Assembly: GCA_016490735.1 (NCBI GenBank)
Contig: JAEMWC010000140.1
Span: 547,001-611,000, forward strand
From: Pachyseris speciosa
Lineage: Eukaryota > Cnidaria > Anthozoa > Scleractinia > Pachyseridae
Direction of reading: 5' to 3'
Length of the DNA stretch: 64,000 bases
This document shows positions 1 to 12,369 of the stretch, one piece after another. The position numbers were made by a program, and so were the translations under genes. Each line of letters starts with the position of its first letter. Within the stretch, counting starts at the first letter, position 1. Under the pieces are notes generated by a model. The model did no database searches. It was not told the origin of the DNA and saw only the letters and a list, made by a program, of their open reading frames with translations.

Positions 1-2427
1 TTGTTTTTAAATGGGAAGCAGTGCGCGGCAAAGAAGGACGGCCTCAAAACTATTTCCTCGCCAAGTTTGTGCTTCCCGAGCGGCTGGGCTGATTTCCCTT
101 TTGGGCGCCATAAGCATTGGCCGTTTGGCCGAGAGGCAAAGTGTTTAAAAATAAAAGGTAGTAAAGTGCGAAAGAGTCGTTTGAAAGACAAACCATACTT
201 TCTGGGCTTAGCCCTTCACTGGAGGTATGTAGATGATTTGAAATTGCGTTATTGTTCTTTATTATCTTCTGACCGAGAGGGAGCTCGAGGGAGTTGGGTT
301 AGACTTGGGCATGCGCAAACGAGTTCATTCCCGGTAGGCAATTTGTAGTTTTTTGGCGCCCGTTTCAACTCAAACTTCGACTCGTGGAAGACAGTTTGGA
401 AGGAATTTCTCCCACTTCGAATGGCTTTTTACCTCAAGATCATAGAATAATGGAATTTAATAGTTTTACAACGTATATGCGACCGGTTGGCAAGCTTCTT
501 CCACGGTAATCGAGTGCTGTTGGTTCAAGTTTTTGGTCTCCATGTTCAGTGATGGTTGCCTTGGTCTGCTATAGATTTCAAAGGTAAGCATATTGGCCAT
601 TTTAGACTGTAATATTTCCAACATATAGTACTGGCTGGGTGTATGTATCTCAAGTAGCTTGCTATACGAAGAAAATACAAGAGACTAGTGGTATTTTCCA
701 CGGTATATATGTACCACTCGAAAGCATTGCATAACTACAGTAGTACAGTGTACGTGCAGCTGTATAAAATTATGCTATCTTGCTAATTCATTACCGTGTT
801 TGTTCTTAATATAAGCAAGGGTTAAGCTTACTGCATGTGCAGGTAAGGAATCGTAGCTAAGATTGCGGCAAACTAGGTGCTCAACTGGCTTACACTTGAT
901 TAGATCCATTGATTTACCTGTAGTTGGTGGCAAAGTGAGCTTTTGGTGTGATCATAAATTAATGTACTTGTACTTAAACTCAATATTTATAAATTTTGCT
1001 TTCCAAGTGTCTAAATTAGATGACAAGACTCCACTTATTACGTATACACTTACAAAATAATGTAAGACCCAACTCTGTTTCGGGAGCAGGGTTAGCACAA
1101 CAGTAATACAATGATTGTATTTAATTATGTATATGGAACTGTGTGGACATCTTTTGAAATTAGCTTTCCAATTTAAAGGCCTATTTTTCTCCCTTGATCC
1201 AATGTTGGCATCTGTTTTTGTTTTGAAATTGTGCTGTTGTTAAAGGAAGGAAACATTTAGCTCTACACTAAAGCATACAGCTGTAGGAGCAAAACAAAGC
1301 AACACAGCAGTGTAGACCTCATCACAGAGATCTCATCAAGAAAGAAATTATCACTCAGTTTAGACAATTGTAGAATGCCCAATGGGGCATGAAAATTGCA
1401 GTTCATAAAGAGACACAATGACAAGTCAGATTGAATTGACACTGAAGAGTGGAGCCAAGCCACATAGTCCATTATGCAAACTGACCTTGAAGTAAAAACA
1501 TCAAACATGAGGAAAACAGTTATCCAGACATATACACAATTTACTCATCATCAAATCGGTTTCCAAATTGCAGTAAGTTGGCCCTCAGTGAATTGGTAGA
1601 AACTTCAAGGTAAAAAGCACCCAACATAAAACCTCATTTTCTTGTTACAGTACATGTCGTGTAAGTACTTTAAATTTGATAAAAAACAATGCTGTATGAA
1701 TTGGCCATTATCATGTTGCCACACTTGACTCTTCTGACTTAAAATGGGCCAAAATTTACAAATAGATATACAAAACTTTCCCAAAGAGAAAAACAGAGCA
1801 GCCATTAACAACAAGGGCTTCAAAGGTTTATTAAGGAATTTCATGTCACATGAAATTCATGAATTATTGGTCATGGCGTGTACAGCCCTGTAATGCATCA
1901 AGGCTGAAGATGGGTCTTTTAGTTTGAGTGTTCACATCTTCATTGAAGTGCCTACTGTTGTAGTAATGCAACTATTAATTCTGTTAACCCTAACTCGACA
2001 AAAAAAATCGTGTGGTACAAAATTAATTCTGGCCACAGCTGCTGTCCAATAAAGTCTGCTTGATTTCATATCAGTGACCTGACTTTTTTTACAATGAGAA
2101 AAGAAATAGAGACAAAGCTAATTTATAGTTCTATATATTTTTATCCCAATCACAGTATACAGTAATATGTCAATTAAATTACACTGTAGTTGGCTTGCTT
2201 TATTTACCGGTACTACAACTGTACATGTATCACGTACAAATGACCTTCAAAGGCTGTTTATTTTTTCCATAATAAGTACCGTGCTTGTGTCCAGGCAAGT
2301 ATTTGGGGTGTTAAAACATAAATCTCTATCCTGCTTGATTGTATTTGAAATGCTTGGAGCCTTACACTGTACTTTTGTTTTGCAATAGTTGTGCTAAACA
2401 GCTACTGAGTATTGTATGGCATTTGCC
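1..2427. other. Non-coding stretch, no recognised gene
   Basis: I see no recognisable protein domain, RNA gene or repeat family here. An open frame enters from the left edge and runs to 348 on the plus strand. Its product (Lys/Arg/Trp-rich, no ATG needed to stay open) matches nothing I know and may be chance or the tail of an exon outside the window. The stretch is AT-rich with scattered TACATGTA words. Confidence 0.4.
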
Positions 2428-2436
2428 TCCTTTTAC

Positions 2437-3628
2437 GGGTCGGTACATTTCACTGACCCCCAGTCCATGGACTACCATGATGGACTACCGAAATGGACTA
2501 CATATATGGACTGCTAAATGGACTACCAAAAATGGACTACCCTTAATTACCTACCTTGAAAAAAAAAATTAGTTAAGTTTGGTTGTTTTCATCGATTGAT
2601 CGTGATTATTTTTTAAATGCTGCTGTTCAGCTGTTCTGAAGGCGCATTCACTCGTCGTGCATGATGGCTGACAGGCTGCAGCTGGAGTAAAAATTTGATT
2701 TATAATCTTCCAGATGATTCCTTGCCTGGCTGTCATGATGCTCAAAATGGTAAGTGACAGAAGAAGATACAACTCAAAAATAGATCACATGACCAGGCCC
2801 AGGGGGGTACTCCCTGAAAAGTTGGGTGGGGGTGCAGCCTGCTTCCCAAAAGCCTTACCTTATTTAAAGTGCACCTAGCCCCAAGAATAGTTATTCTTTC
2901 CGCTAATAATTTTATAATACTTTGTACATATTCCAAAAACATGTAGCATTTATTTCCAGCCTTTAGAGTTTTTTTATAGGGCTTACGATAAACTATGCAT
3001 CATTTGGTACATGACCAAGTCAGCTGGGGCGTGGGTCTATTCCCCAGTTGACTATTATGTATGCATGTTTACAAAGATGCAGTGCGATGAAAATCAGTTT
3101 GTGACTTTAACTGGGGAAAAGACCCACGCTCCTTACTACCTTGATCGTGTGACAGATGACGGCTAATGTCGTAACTTTTACAGCCTGTAAGAACTCACGA
3201 TTTGGTTATAAAAAATTAAAGGTGCAATGCGTTTTGAATAGGTGCAAAGATTAATTTTAGCGAAAAAAATATTTCAGTGTTGGGGGCACTTAAAGACCAA
3301 AATACATGTATCTGTGATTTTCCCTACCCTATCTATAACGAACGATTATAAATTCAAATTTTTAATCACCATCCAGCATGTCAGCCATCACACGAGACGA
3401 ATGAATACGCCTGCAGAACAGCTGACCAGCAGCATTTAAAAGATAAAAGATGGTGAAGATCACGATCAATCGATGAAAACAACCAAACTTTACTAATTTT
3501 TTTTTTCAAGGTAGGTAATTAAGGGTAGTCCATTTTTGGTAGTCCATTTAGCAGTCCATATAGGTAGTCCATTTCGGTAGTCCATCATGGTAGTCCATGG
3601 ACTGGGGGTCAGTGAAATGTACCGACCC
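2437..3628. mobile_element. Foldback DNA element with 9-bp target duplication (Mutator/Foldback-like, non-autonomous)
   Basis: The ends are long inverted repeats of roughly 270 bp: 2437-2710 pairs with 3355-3628. The termini read GGGTCGGTACATTTCACTGA on the left and the reverse complement on the right. Just inside each end are five or six short tandem copies of ATGGACTACC. The element is flanked by a perfect 9-bp direct repeat, TCCTTTTAC, at 2428-2436 and 3629-3637. A 9-bp duplication with long, internally repetitive terminal repeats is what Mutator-like (MULE) and Drosophila Foldback elements produce. No transposase is seen between the arms, so this is a non-autonomous copy. The boundary call is firm and the superfamily call is an inference. 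Confidence 0.85.
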
Positions 3629-3637
3629 TCCTTTTAC

Positions 3638-5796
3638 AGACTGTAGTGATAGCTCACCCAAGTATTACAACTGTCAGTGAGACCATCACTGTATGAGAGC
3701 AGCTCAAAGGCAAGTGGAACTATCTAAAATTTTTAAAGTTATTTTTTTGCATCATAAGGTGGTATGTTCACTTCTTTTTTTGCCTTTTTTTAACTTTTAC
3801 AATAATTAGTCATTCAACAAGTTTCAGTTTATGGCTGGTAATGAGAATGTGCAATGAAGACCATACTGTAATTACAGTGTATTCTCCTGGATTTCTGAAA
3901 TTTCATTACTGCTGGGTTTTTTTTTCATACCTACAGACTGTATGATTGTCTAGTTGTTGTGTGTAATAAAGAATAACATTTAAGATGGCTTCATGTTCAT
4001 GGAACAAGCGTAAAACGCCCAAGCCCAACCATATATGCATGTGCCATTGCAGCATTAACACCAATCCTTTAAAAAGAATCTTCCTTAATGTTTGCATCAT
4101 CCCTGCAAACTGCAATGATGCTTGGTCATGAGAAGGTTAAGACACAGTGTTGACATGCGTGAGCATACAAAATAATTATAAGACTGTCTTCTGGCCTGCC
4201 ATCATGGCTTGTAACACTTAAAAACTAGATCATGTTTTCCAGAGACCTACACTAAGACCATCTACATGTAACAGTATTGTTTGGGAGATCATAACAGTCA
4301 TCATCCTCTGGCACTCAAGATTTGAATCTTTGAATTTTTCAGCCTGGCCAATGTAGCATTTTGTATTGTGTTAACATGCACATATTTTTCAATATTTAAG
4401 CTCATATTTTCATTCTGGTTTCTAAACTGTACAGTTCAGTGTATACTTGGCCTTGACATCCGGTTTTTTTAATCTTCAGGCTGAATACATGTAGTTATGT
4501 GTGCAGTACAGTATATGGCAGACTACTTTACAGTGTATGCTCAAGTTGCAAAGAAAAGTAAAACCTTTTAAGGTAAGAACTTTCTGTAACATAGCATGAT
4601 GAAGGAATGTGACCATTATTGAACCTTTTATCGTCTTCGGAATTTTTGTTCCACCTCATGCAACCTTGATCCAGTGTAACAAAAAAGATCACATCAGCAT
4701 GATGGGCTTGTGATTTCTTTTAAGTCCTGGTCAAACTATTGAACAAAGTTGGATTTAACATTGCAAGATTGTTCGACCGTTTGACCGCCCATGTTGGATG
4801 ATGTTTGTCAAACAATTATTGCTAGATCAAGTGTTGGATAGAGTTTACTTTTGATCAAACATTACGCCCAACAATTCTGCTCAATGAAAAAAACGTTGCA
4901 GTGTTTTGCCGCTCTTCCAACAAAGCTTTATCCTGATGCAAGTCACATTCACCCTGCTAGCCAATCAATAGTTGCTATTTTCGTGCTCTCTTTGCAGATG
5001 TCCGGTTCAATAGCGTTTAAAATTTCTGAGAACTGATCTCGGCTTGTTGATTCTAATCATCTCCCTAAACACGGCTGTATCTTGCAATGATAACTGTAAA
5101 ACGGTTTGGAACATACCCTTTTCAGCTTGTTCTCTCAACCATTCCATGATTTTTTCTCACTTCACACCGAACACTGAACAGCTCTGGTACCATAAACATT
5201 AACGCTAAGCACTTTTGGTTTCCACTTTAGTGCTACAGTGTATGTTTTAAATTACATTTTAGCGTCAAGTTGTACCAGTAGCTTGTTTTGCCACAGACTA
5301 TAGTTTGGATACATGTACAATGTAGTTTGGCCAGGGCTTTACACTACACTGTATGTCTTAAATTACTGTACTCCCACTTTAAAAGAATGAATAATGCTGT
5401 AAATACATGTATATTTGTCCATACCCTATGATCACCAGTTAGGTGAACTATCTAATGTTAACCGATTTCAAAATTAATTGGAAAGTTTGTTACTTTTCAA
5501 GAAAGGCTTCCCTCCTGATGCATTCAGAGAACTGTGTTTGCTGATAAGTCATATTCATCGTTACAATACTAGACATTGCAACTGTACTGTGTAGAACTAA
5601 TATCAGACAGTTTGCAATAAGTTTCCAGACCTAAACTGTTTAATTTCTTTCATTCAGAAATTCAGAATGCTGACAGTATTTATCTGTTGAAATCTGAATT
5701 AAGAACATTACTCCTCTATTGACTACTCCTATTTTGAAAGTGTTGTTTTATGTTTTGCTGCTGGTGTGTGTTTGTTTGTGTGCTTGCTTTTTACAC
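3638..5796. other. Non-coding stretch, no recognised gene
   Basis: AT-rich sequence with scattered TACATGTA words. I find no frame with a recognisable domain, no convincing exon series and no repeat with clear boundaries. Confidence 0.35.
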
Positions 5797-5860
5797 GTAA
5801 CCTAAGTGTAACATGATAGTAATGCATGAAACCCCAAACAGAAAATCAAAAAAAATCCGA

Positions 5861-5933
5861 GTTCCAGATGGGATTGGAACCCACGACCCTCTGCGATCTA
5901 GATGGACGTTCTAACCACTGAGCTACTGGTGAG
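5861..5933 (-). repeat. tRNA-like sequence in left arm
   Basis: Read on the minus strand it has an A box (TAGCTCAGTGG), a B box (GGTTCCAATCC) and a 3' acceptor half CTGGAAC. The 5' acceptor half is mutated, so only four base pairs remain. It is a tRNA-derived SINE head rather than a functional tRNA gene. The isotype cannot be assigned. Confidence 0.6.
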
Positions 5934-6136
5934 CAAGGGTGAAATGTGGGCTTTGACTGGAACTCCATCACGCGGTCACACAGCCATCTTTGATATGCCT
6001 CAATAATTATGCATCTTTGATATGCCTCAATGTGACTGCGTGATGCAGTTATGTATGTGCTAGTCATTATTTGGCTGTGTGACCACGTGATACGGTTCCA
6101 GTCAAAGCCCACATTTCACCCTTGCACACCATAGAG

Positions 6137-6203
6137 TGTCCAGTAGCTCAGTGGTTATCCATCTAGATTGTGGAGGGTCGTGGGTTCGAATCCCATCTGG
6201 AAC
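6137..6203 (+). repeat. tRNA-like sequence in right arm, internally deleted
   Basis: This is the partner of the left-arm copy: A box TAGCTCAGTGG, B box GGTTCGAATCC, 3' acceptor half CTGGAAC. It has lost several bases between the D arm and the anticodon arm (67 nt instead of about 73), so it cannot form a normal anticodon stem. Confidence 0.6.
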
Positions 6204-6294
6204 TCAGATTTTGTTTTCGAGTTTCTGTTTGGGGTTTCATGCATTACTACATGTATCATGTTGTATTTCTTATTTCACTCACTTTGTAACCTAA

Positions 6295-7646
6295 ATGAAT
6301 TGATTAATTAAATAAGCTACATGTATGCCTAAAAATCATTATTTCCAAGTTGTAATTTTATAGGAGCCCGTAGCTCGTATAAGCCGCAATGGTTTCTTTA
6401 TGGACATCCTCGCCATTATGTTTCTCATTCTTTTCTTATTTATTTATCTTTTGTATCTTAATACATATTTATCTTGTAACAATGTGTAAGAAATATGGAA
6501 AAAAATAAATTGAAACTGTTGAAATTGCCTGCTCCAAAAAAAAAACATTCATCTTTCCTATAAATAAAAATTAATGTGACCTGCAGTACAAGCAATTTTT
6601 TCTTCTAGCCAATCTGGTATCATACATAATTATGTGCTACGTAGAGTCCTTTGAAGTTTACCCCCTAATAGTAATTTCCTTTTCATACCTTATACATGTA
6701 CATGCTACTGTAACAGAGTAAGGTACATGTACTTGTCATTGCCACCACATTAACTCTACTCAATTTTTTTTGCCTTTATGCAAACTGTAATAAGTTAAGC
6801 CTATACTAAGCATGAAATAGCCTCCACAGTGAAGTCTTATTGTCCATGCTTTTCCTTGAAGGCATAATGTATCATGTTACAATGCATGTAAGTTACGGAA
6901 GCTTTTCACAGCCAATAACAGTCCCTAGTCCAGGCAAACCAAGTCTTTAAAATAATAAATCTTTGTGTACGGTTGACCCACCAAATCTTTCCTTATTGAT
7001 GGTCTATCCAGTGTTGACCAATTGATGCACATACGGTACACTGTAATAGCCTCCTATGCAGCTGTTACTTACATGTTGGTCGTATTCTCCCTCCCCACCA
7101 ACATCTGCTGAACGGAGCCGGACATTCCCTTCCCAGGAACTGATTAGTCACATCATGGCTGTTAAATTTTGGTGGCTACATGTAAGTTCCTGTAGCCTCC
7201 TTTGCAGCCATTTTTGTCAGTTCTCTTCTCCCTCCAGATTGAATACTTAGACACAATGGGAATGGAATTTCCAGCTTAGTTCACCAGACATTAGTGGGGA
7301 GGGATTAAGGACAGACCCAAACAACAGCTGCAAAGGAGGCTAATGCACATAAGTGATGTTTTCAACATTAAGGAATACATGTACATGCACATGTATATCT
7401 ATATGCGTAGATACATAATTATATTATGTGTTGTATCATACAAATCAAATGCTAGCATTTTCTTTGTTCCTTCAATCAGTTTAGTTCATTTAAAGTCTTT
7501 TTTTTTTCTTTTACAGAAAGAAAAATAGCACATCAGAGTATCAAGGACACCAACTTCATTGCCAAAGGAATTTGTCTTGGGTGGTCATCTATTTATGGTC
7601 TGGGAAAAGCCATAATTATAATTCTCATTCTTTCTATCTATTTTAA
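6295..7646. other. Non-coding stretch, no recognised gene
   Basis: AT-rich sequence with TACATGTA words. A few short open frames are present, but none has a domain, and no splice-linked series can be built from them. Confidence 0.35.
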
Positions 7647-7726
7647 CCCCTCTGAACAGGCGGGTAGCACGCCTCATACAGTTCAGTAACATACATGTAA
7701 TCTTTCATTCTCTCTATCTAGTTTAA
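7647..7726 (+). repeat. Isolated copy of the 80-bp hairpin minisatellite unit
   Basis: This single unit carries the same GCGGGT-GCACGCCTCATA core, CATACATGTAATCT tail and CTATCTAGTTTAA end as the five-unit array at 11.7-12.07 kb. It is separated from that array by the 118-bp satellite and the MITE. Confidence 0.7.
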
Positions 7727-8182
7727 TCATAACGAGCCAGAGATAACCGGAAGTTAAAAAATCTCCCAAGTCTAGTTGCTAAGGAGTGACGTTATAGGCC
7801 TGCATAAGAGCCGTCAACGTACTCCATTTGTGGTTTCACTGCAGGAGCATCTTTGCACACCTTGAAAGAAGTATTGTTTTTGCCCTTCAGCGGCAGAATT
7901 TAATTTACCACCACGTGGCACGCTTACGCCGTGTTCTCATGGCATTTTATGGCTTTACTTGTAAGACAAAACGCTAGTTTCGTCAAATGTTATGCTTTAG
8001 CGATTCGTTGAGATTTTCAAGGGGATAATCGGCATATTTCAGTATGTGATGGCCAGAAATTACAGCTTCTGAAAGCCTTTTCAAACTACCAAGTAGTTTA
8101 GGACTCTGTGTATGTTTGTACGAGGAAAATAGCAATAGTAAAATATTCAAGTGATTTAGAATATGTAACTTGCAAATAAAAA

Positions 8183-10440
8183 TTTAGGCAAATGTTACAA
8201 TTCTTTTCTTGTTCATCCAGGTTGAAGTCCTGGCATCACTGTATGCCTGAGTGCTTTTGGGATATATAACATGAATAGTTTTATGAAGTGCAGATAAAAA
8301 TCTAGGCAAATGTTCTATATCTTTTCTGGTTCATCCAGGTTGAGGTCCTGGCATCACTGTATGCCTGAGCGCTTCTGGGATATTTCACATAACAGTTTTT
8401 TTTAAATGCAGATAAAAATTTAGGCAAATGTTCTATATCTTTTCTGGTTCATCCAGGTTGAGGTCCTGGCATCACTGTATGCCTGAGTGCTTCTGGGATA
8501 TATAACATGAATAGTTTTACGAAGTGCAGACAAAAATCTAGGCAAATGTTCTATATCTTTTCTGGTTCATCCAGGTTGAGGTCCTGGCATCACTGTATGC
8601 CTGAGTGCTTCTGGGATATTTAACATAACAGTTTTTTTTTAATGCAGCTAAAAATTTAGGCAAATGTTCTATATCTTTTCTGGTTCATCCAGGTTGAGGT
8701 CCTGGCATCACTTTATGCCTGAGTGCTTCTGGGATATATAACATGAATAGTTTTTTTGAAGTGCAGATAAAAATCTAGGCAAATGTTCTATATCTTTTCT
8801 GGTTCACCCAGGTTGAAGTCCTGGCATCACTGTATGCCTGAGTGCTTTTGGGATATATAACATGAATAGTTTTACGAAGTGCAGACAAAAATCTAGGCAA
8901 ATGTTCTATATCTTTTCTGGTTCATCCAGGTTGAGGTCCTGGCATCACTGTATGCCTGAGTGCTTCTGGGATATTTAACATAACAGTTTTTTTTTAATGC
9001 AGCTAAAAATTTAGGCAAATGTTCTATATCTTTTCTGGTTCATCCAGGTTGAGGTCCTGGCATCACTTTATGCCTGAGTGCTTCTGGGATATATAACATG
9101 AATAGTTTTTTTGAAGTGCAGATAAAAATCTAGGCAAATGTTCTATATCTTTTCTGGTTCACCCAGGTTGAAGTCCTGGCATCACTGTATGCCTGAGTGC
9201 TTCTGGGATATTTAACATAACAGTTTTTTTTAAATGCAGCTAAAAATTTAGGCAAATGTTCTATATCTTTTCTGGTTCATCCAGGTTGAGTTCCTGGCAT
9301 CACTGTATGCCTGAGTGCTTCTGGGATATATAACATGAATAGTTTTACGAAGTGCAGACAAAAATCTAGGCAAATGTTCTATATCTTTTCTGGTTCATCC
9401 AGGTTGAGGTCCTGGCATCACTGTATGCCTGAGTGCTTCTGGGATATTTAACATAACAGTTTTTTTTAAATGCAGCTAAAAATTTAGGCAAATGTTCTAT
9501 ATCTTTTCTGGTTCATCCAGGTTGAGGTCCTGGCATCAATGTATGCCTGAGTGCTTCTGGGATATATAACATGAATAGTTTTTTGAAGTGCAGATAAAAA
9601 TCTAGGCAAATGTTCTATATCTTTTCTGGTTCACCCAGGTTGAAGTCCTGGCATCACTGTATGCCTGAGTGCTTCTGGGATATTTAACATAACAGTTTTT
9701 TTTAAATGCAGCTAAAAATTTAGGCAAATGTTCTATATCTTTTCTGGTTCATCCAGGTACAGGTCCTGGCATCACTTTATGCCTGAGTGCTTCTGGGATA
9801 TATAACATGAATAGTTTTTTGAAGTGCAGATAAAAATCTAGGCAAATGTTCTATATCTTTTCTGGTTCACCCAGGTTGAAGTCCTGGCATCACTGTATGC
9901 CTGAGTGCTTCTGGGATATTTAACATAACAGTTTTTTTTAAATGCAGCTAAAAATTTAGGCAAATGTTCTATATCTTTTCTGGTTCATCCAGGTACAGGT
10001 CCTGGCATCACTTTATGCCTGAGTGCTTCTGGGATATATAACATGAATAGTTTTTTGAAGTGCAGATAAAAATCTAGGCAAATGTTCTATATCTTTTCTG
10101 GTTCACCCAGGTTGAAGTCCTGGCATCACTGTATGCCTGAGCGCTTCTGGGATATTTAACATAGCAGTTTTTTTAAATGCAGCTAAAAATTTAGGCAAAT
10201 GTTCTATATCTTTTCTGGTTCATCCAGGTTGAGGTCCTGGCATCACTGTATGCCTGAGTGCTTCTGGGATATATAACATGAACATTTTTTTAAGTGCAGT
10301 TAAATGTAGGAAAATGTTCTATATCTTTTCTGGTTCATCCAGGTTGAGGTCCTGGCATCACTATATGCCTGAGTGCTTCTGGGATATATAACATGATCAG
10401 TTTTATGAAATGCACATACAAATCTAGGCAAATGTTGTAA
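8183..10440 (+). repeat. 118-bp satellite array, about 19 units, alternating A and B types
   Basis: The word AGGCAAATGTTCTATATC recurs every 118 bp (for example 8304, 8422, 8540, 8658, 8777, 8895). Units alternate between type A (ATATAACATGAATAG then GAAGTGCAGA) and type B (ATTTAACATAACAG then AAATGCAGCT), so the higher-order period is about 236 bp. One place near 8658-8777 has two A-type units in a row, marking an unequal exchange. Each unit contains the inverted repeat CCAGG-TTGAGGT-CCTGG. Edge units (8186 and after 10309) are the most diverged, as expected for an array homogenised from the centre. No coding frame runs through it. Confidence 0.92.
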
Positions 10441-11048
10441 GCAGGTTTAATGACCAAAACGTTTTACAGTTGGTACATTTCTTTGCAGAACAATAACACG
10501 TTCGGATGAAATGTTTTTTGTTTTTCGATAACGTTTTCCTTACTTTAATGCCCTTCAGACTAATTTAGTCCTTGGAGAGTTCGCCAGCATTTTCCAAGTT
10601 AAACAAATTTTAACAATCGGGAGAGAATTAGAAAAAGGAGAAGTTGTATTTTGAAATGATGATTTCGATACCGTCGCCGTTGTCGCTTTTCCTGCCAAGG
10701 TCGGTTTCGGAAGTCGAATAGTGAAACTTCCATTTCGACGTCTGCCGAGGTTATTGAGGAATTATTCAACGAGAATTTTATCAGTTCCTAGGGAAACCGT
10801 ACGGATAGTAAAACTTTTGTTCATGGGCACGCAACGTATCACATATTGAAGCGAATTATTTTAGCTCAGTGATGTTAATTTACTTTCACGGCGTTTAAGA
10901 AGAGTAATACTTGCAGACTGATTTGTGTATATTACTCCCAAATATGTTCACTATTACCATGTATTGCAAGTATCTTTGATTTAGGAATACAAGCGAATTT
11001 TAATTAGCGTTCAAAAGAGATATATATCCCTCCAAAAACAAAACACAT
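10441..11048. other. Unique-looking non-coding DNA
   Basis: No gene, RNA or bounded repeat recognised between the satellite and the next MITE. Confidence 0.35.
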
Positions 11049-11280
11049 AATAGGGCTGTTTATACGAGAGAAAATAAGCCACGGATTACTCTGGCCGCGG
11101 CTTACAGAAGATGCGAAAGGAACCATTTATACAAGTAAAAACTCCTAGGCCAGGATAAGCCGCAGCTTGAGAAAGCCATGAATGTAGATTTTGTACCATT
11201 TATACGGAGTGTTCGTGTCTTATGTAATCCGTGGCCAGAGTAAGCCGCGGCTTATATTCTCTCGTATAAACAGCCCTATT
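11049..11280. mobile_element. Small MITE with about 60-bp terminal inverted repeats
   Basis: The left end AATAGGGCTGTTTATACGAG is repeated as its reverse complement at the right end. The two arms match with a few differences over about 60 bp, including the GGCCGCGGCTTA and CCACGGATTA blocks. The total is 232 bp with no coding capacity. I could not fix a target duplication because the ends (AAT...ATT) are themselves complementary. The superfamily is undetermined. Confidence 0.75.
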
Positions 11281-11694
11281 GTTTTTCCCATATTGCATGC
11301 GAAAGAGAAACAAAGAAAACTTGAGTCTTTGGTTGTAATTTAGTGCTATTTTCTGGAACCGGTGAGCCTACCTCAAGAGTAGTTATTCACCAAAACCAAA
11401 ACAAACTATTGGGTATCGTTTTCCGGTTCCTGCAGTCACTTTTCGAGTGCATCAGGTCTAAAGATAGAATTTAATTAAACTCTCGTCATAAATAAACGAT
11501 CGCGTTTAAGGATTATGGCAGATAAGCGTGAAAATTGACGCCCATATCAAACAGAAACGAGTACCAGACGCGATTCAATTACATTGGAATGTTCAGAGTA
11601 GCTGGATATCCTGCAGAGATTGGTGGCAAATTGCCCCCTATCTCAGCGGGATCCAGTGGTATTTTTGTGGTTGCTAAGAACCTCTGGCTCATTA

Positions 11695-12066
11695 TGCCTC
11701 TGAACTGGCGGGTGGCACGTCACATACAGTTCAGTGTAACATACATGTAATCTCTCTTTCTCTCTATCTAGTTTAATTCCTCTGAACTGGCGGGAGGCAC
11801 GCCTCATACAGTTCAGTGTAACATACATGTAATCTCTCTTTCTCTCTCTCTAGTTTAACCCCTCTGCACTGGCGGGTGGCACGCCCATATGGTTCAGTGT
11901 AACATACATGTAATCTCTCTCTCTCTATAGTTTAATTCCTCCCTACTAGCGGGTGGAACGCCTTATGTTGTCCAGTGTAGCATGCGTGTAATCTGTCTTT
12001 CTCTCTGTCTAGTTTAACCCCTCTGAACTGGCGGGGGGCACGCCTCGTACAGTTCAGTGTAACATA
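11695..12066 (+). repeat. 80-bp minisatellite, five units, each with an 8-bp hairpin
   Basis: Units start near 11696, 11776, 11858, 11936 and 12018. The consensus is CTGAACTG, GCGGGTGGCACGCCTCATA, CAGTTCAG, then GTAACATACATGTAATCTCT, a CT-rich run and CTAGTTTAA. CTGAACTG and CAGTTCAG are exact reverse complements, so each unit can form a stem with a 19-nt loop. The third and fourth units carry mutations in the stem. Confidence 0.85.
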
Positions 12067-12369
12067 AAACATTAGTAACTCCAATTGTGAGTTATACCAG
12101 CAGCCGTTTGGAATGAAAATATAATTTTCCAGTGTTTATAAGAAACGATAAAGCTAAGGGACGTAAATTATACAACTTCTGCGGCAATTGCAATAGAAAG
12201 GATACCTTTTTCATGCCGTTAAATGTTCAGTGGCGATGGGCTGGCAAGCTCGGCCCTGAAAAGTTCACGGCCACTGACGTTTTTAGCGTTTTTCAGGTCG
12301 CTTTAGTACCAGCTCGTTTTTGCAAAGAAAACGTTAACATTTTGCAATAAAATACATATCTTTTGAAGA

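Larger units (their letters stand above)
5806..6285. repeat. Inverted pair of tRNA-derived repeats (foldback SINE-like)
   Basis: The two halves are reverse complements: the arms 5810-5990 and about 6070-6262 match over most of their length, outward to ATGCATGAAACCCCAAACAG. Each arm contains a tRNA-like segment, minus strand on the left and plus strand on the right. The middle holds a short direct repeat (ATCTTTGATATGCCTCAAT twice). The 9-mer GTAACCTAA occurs on both sides, at 5797-5805 and 6286-6294, and may be a target duplication, although the inverted arms stop 20-odd bases short of the right copy. This could be a head-to-head SINE pair or a foldback element that captured a SINE. Confidence 0.7.

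Noticed and set aside
1..348. 115-codon frame at the left edge
   Set aside because: No recognisable domain and no usable start inside the window. It cannot be distinguished from chance.
8183..10440. CRISPR-like array
   Set aside because: Repeats are contiguous 118-bp units without unique spacers, in a eukaryotic context.
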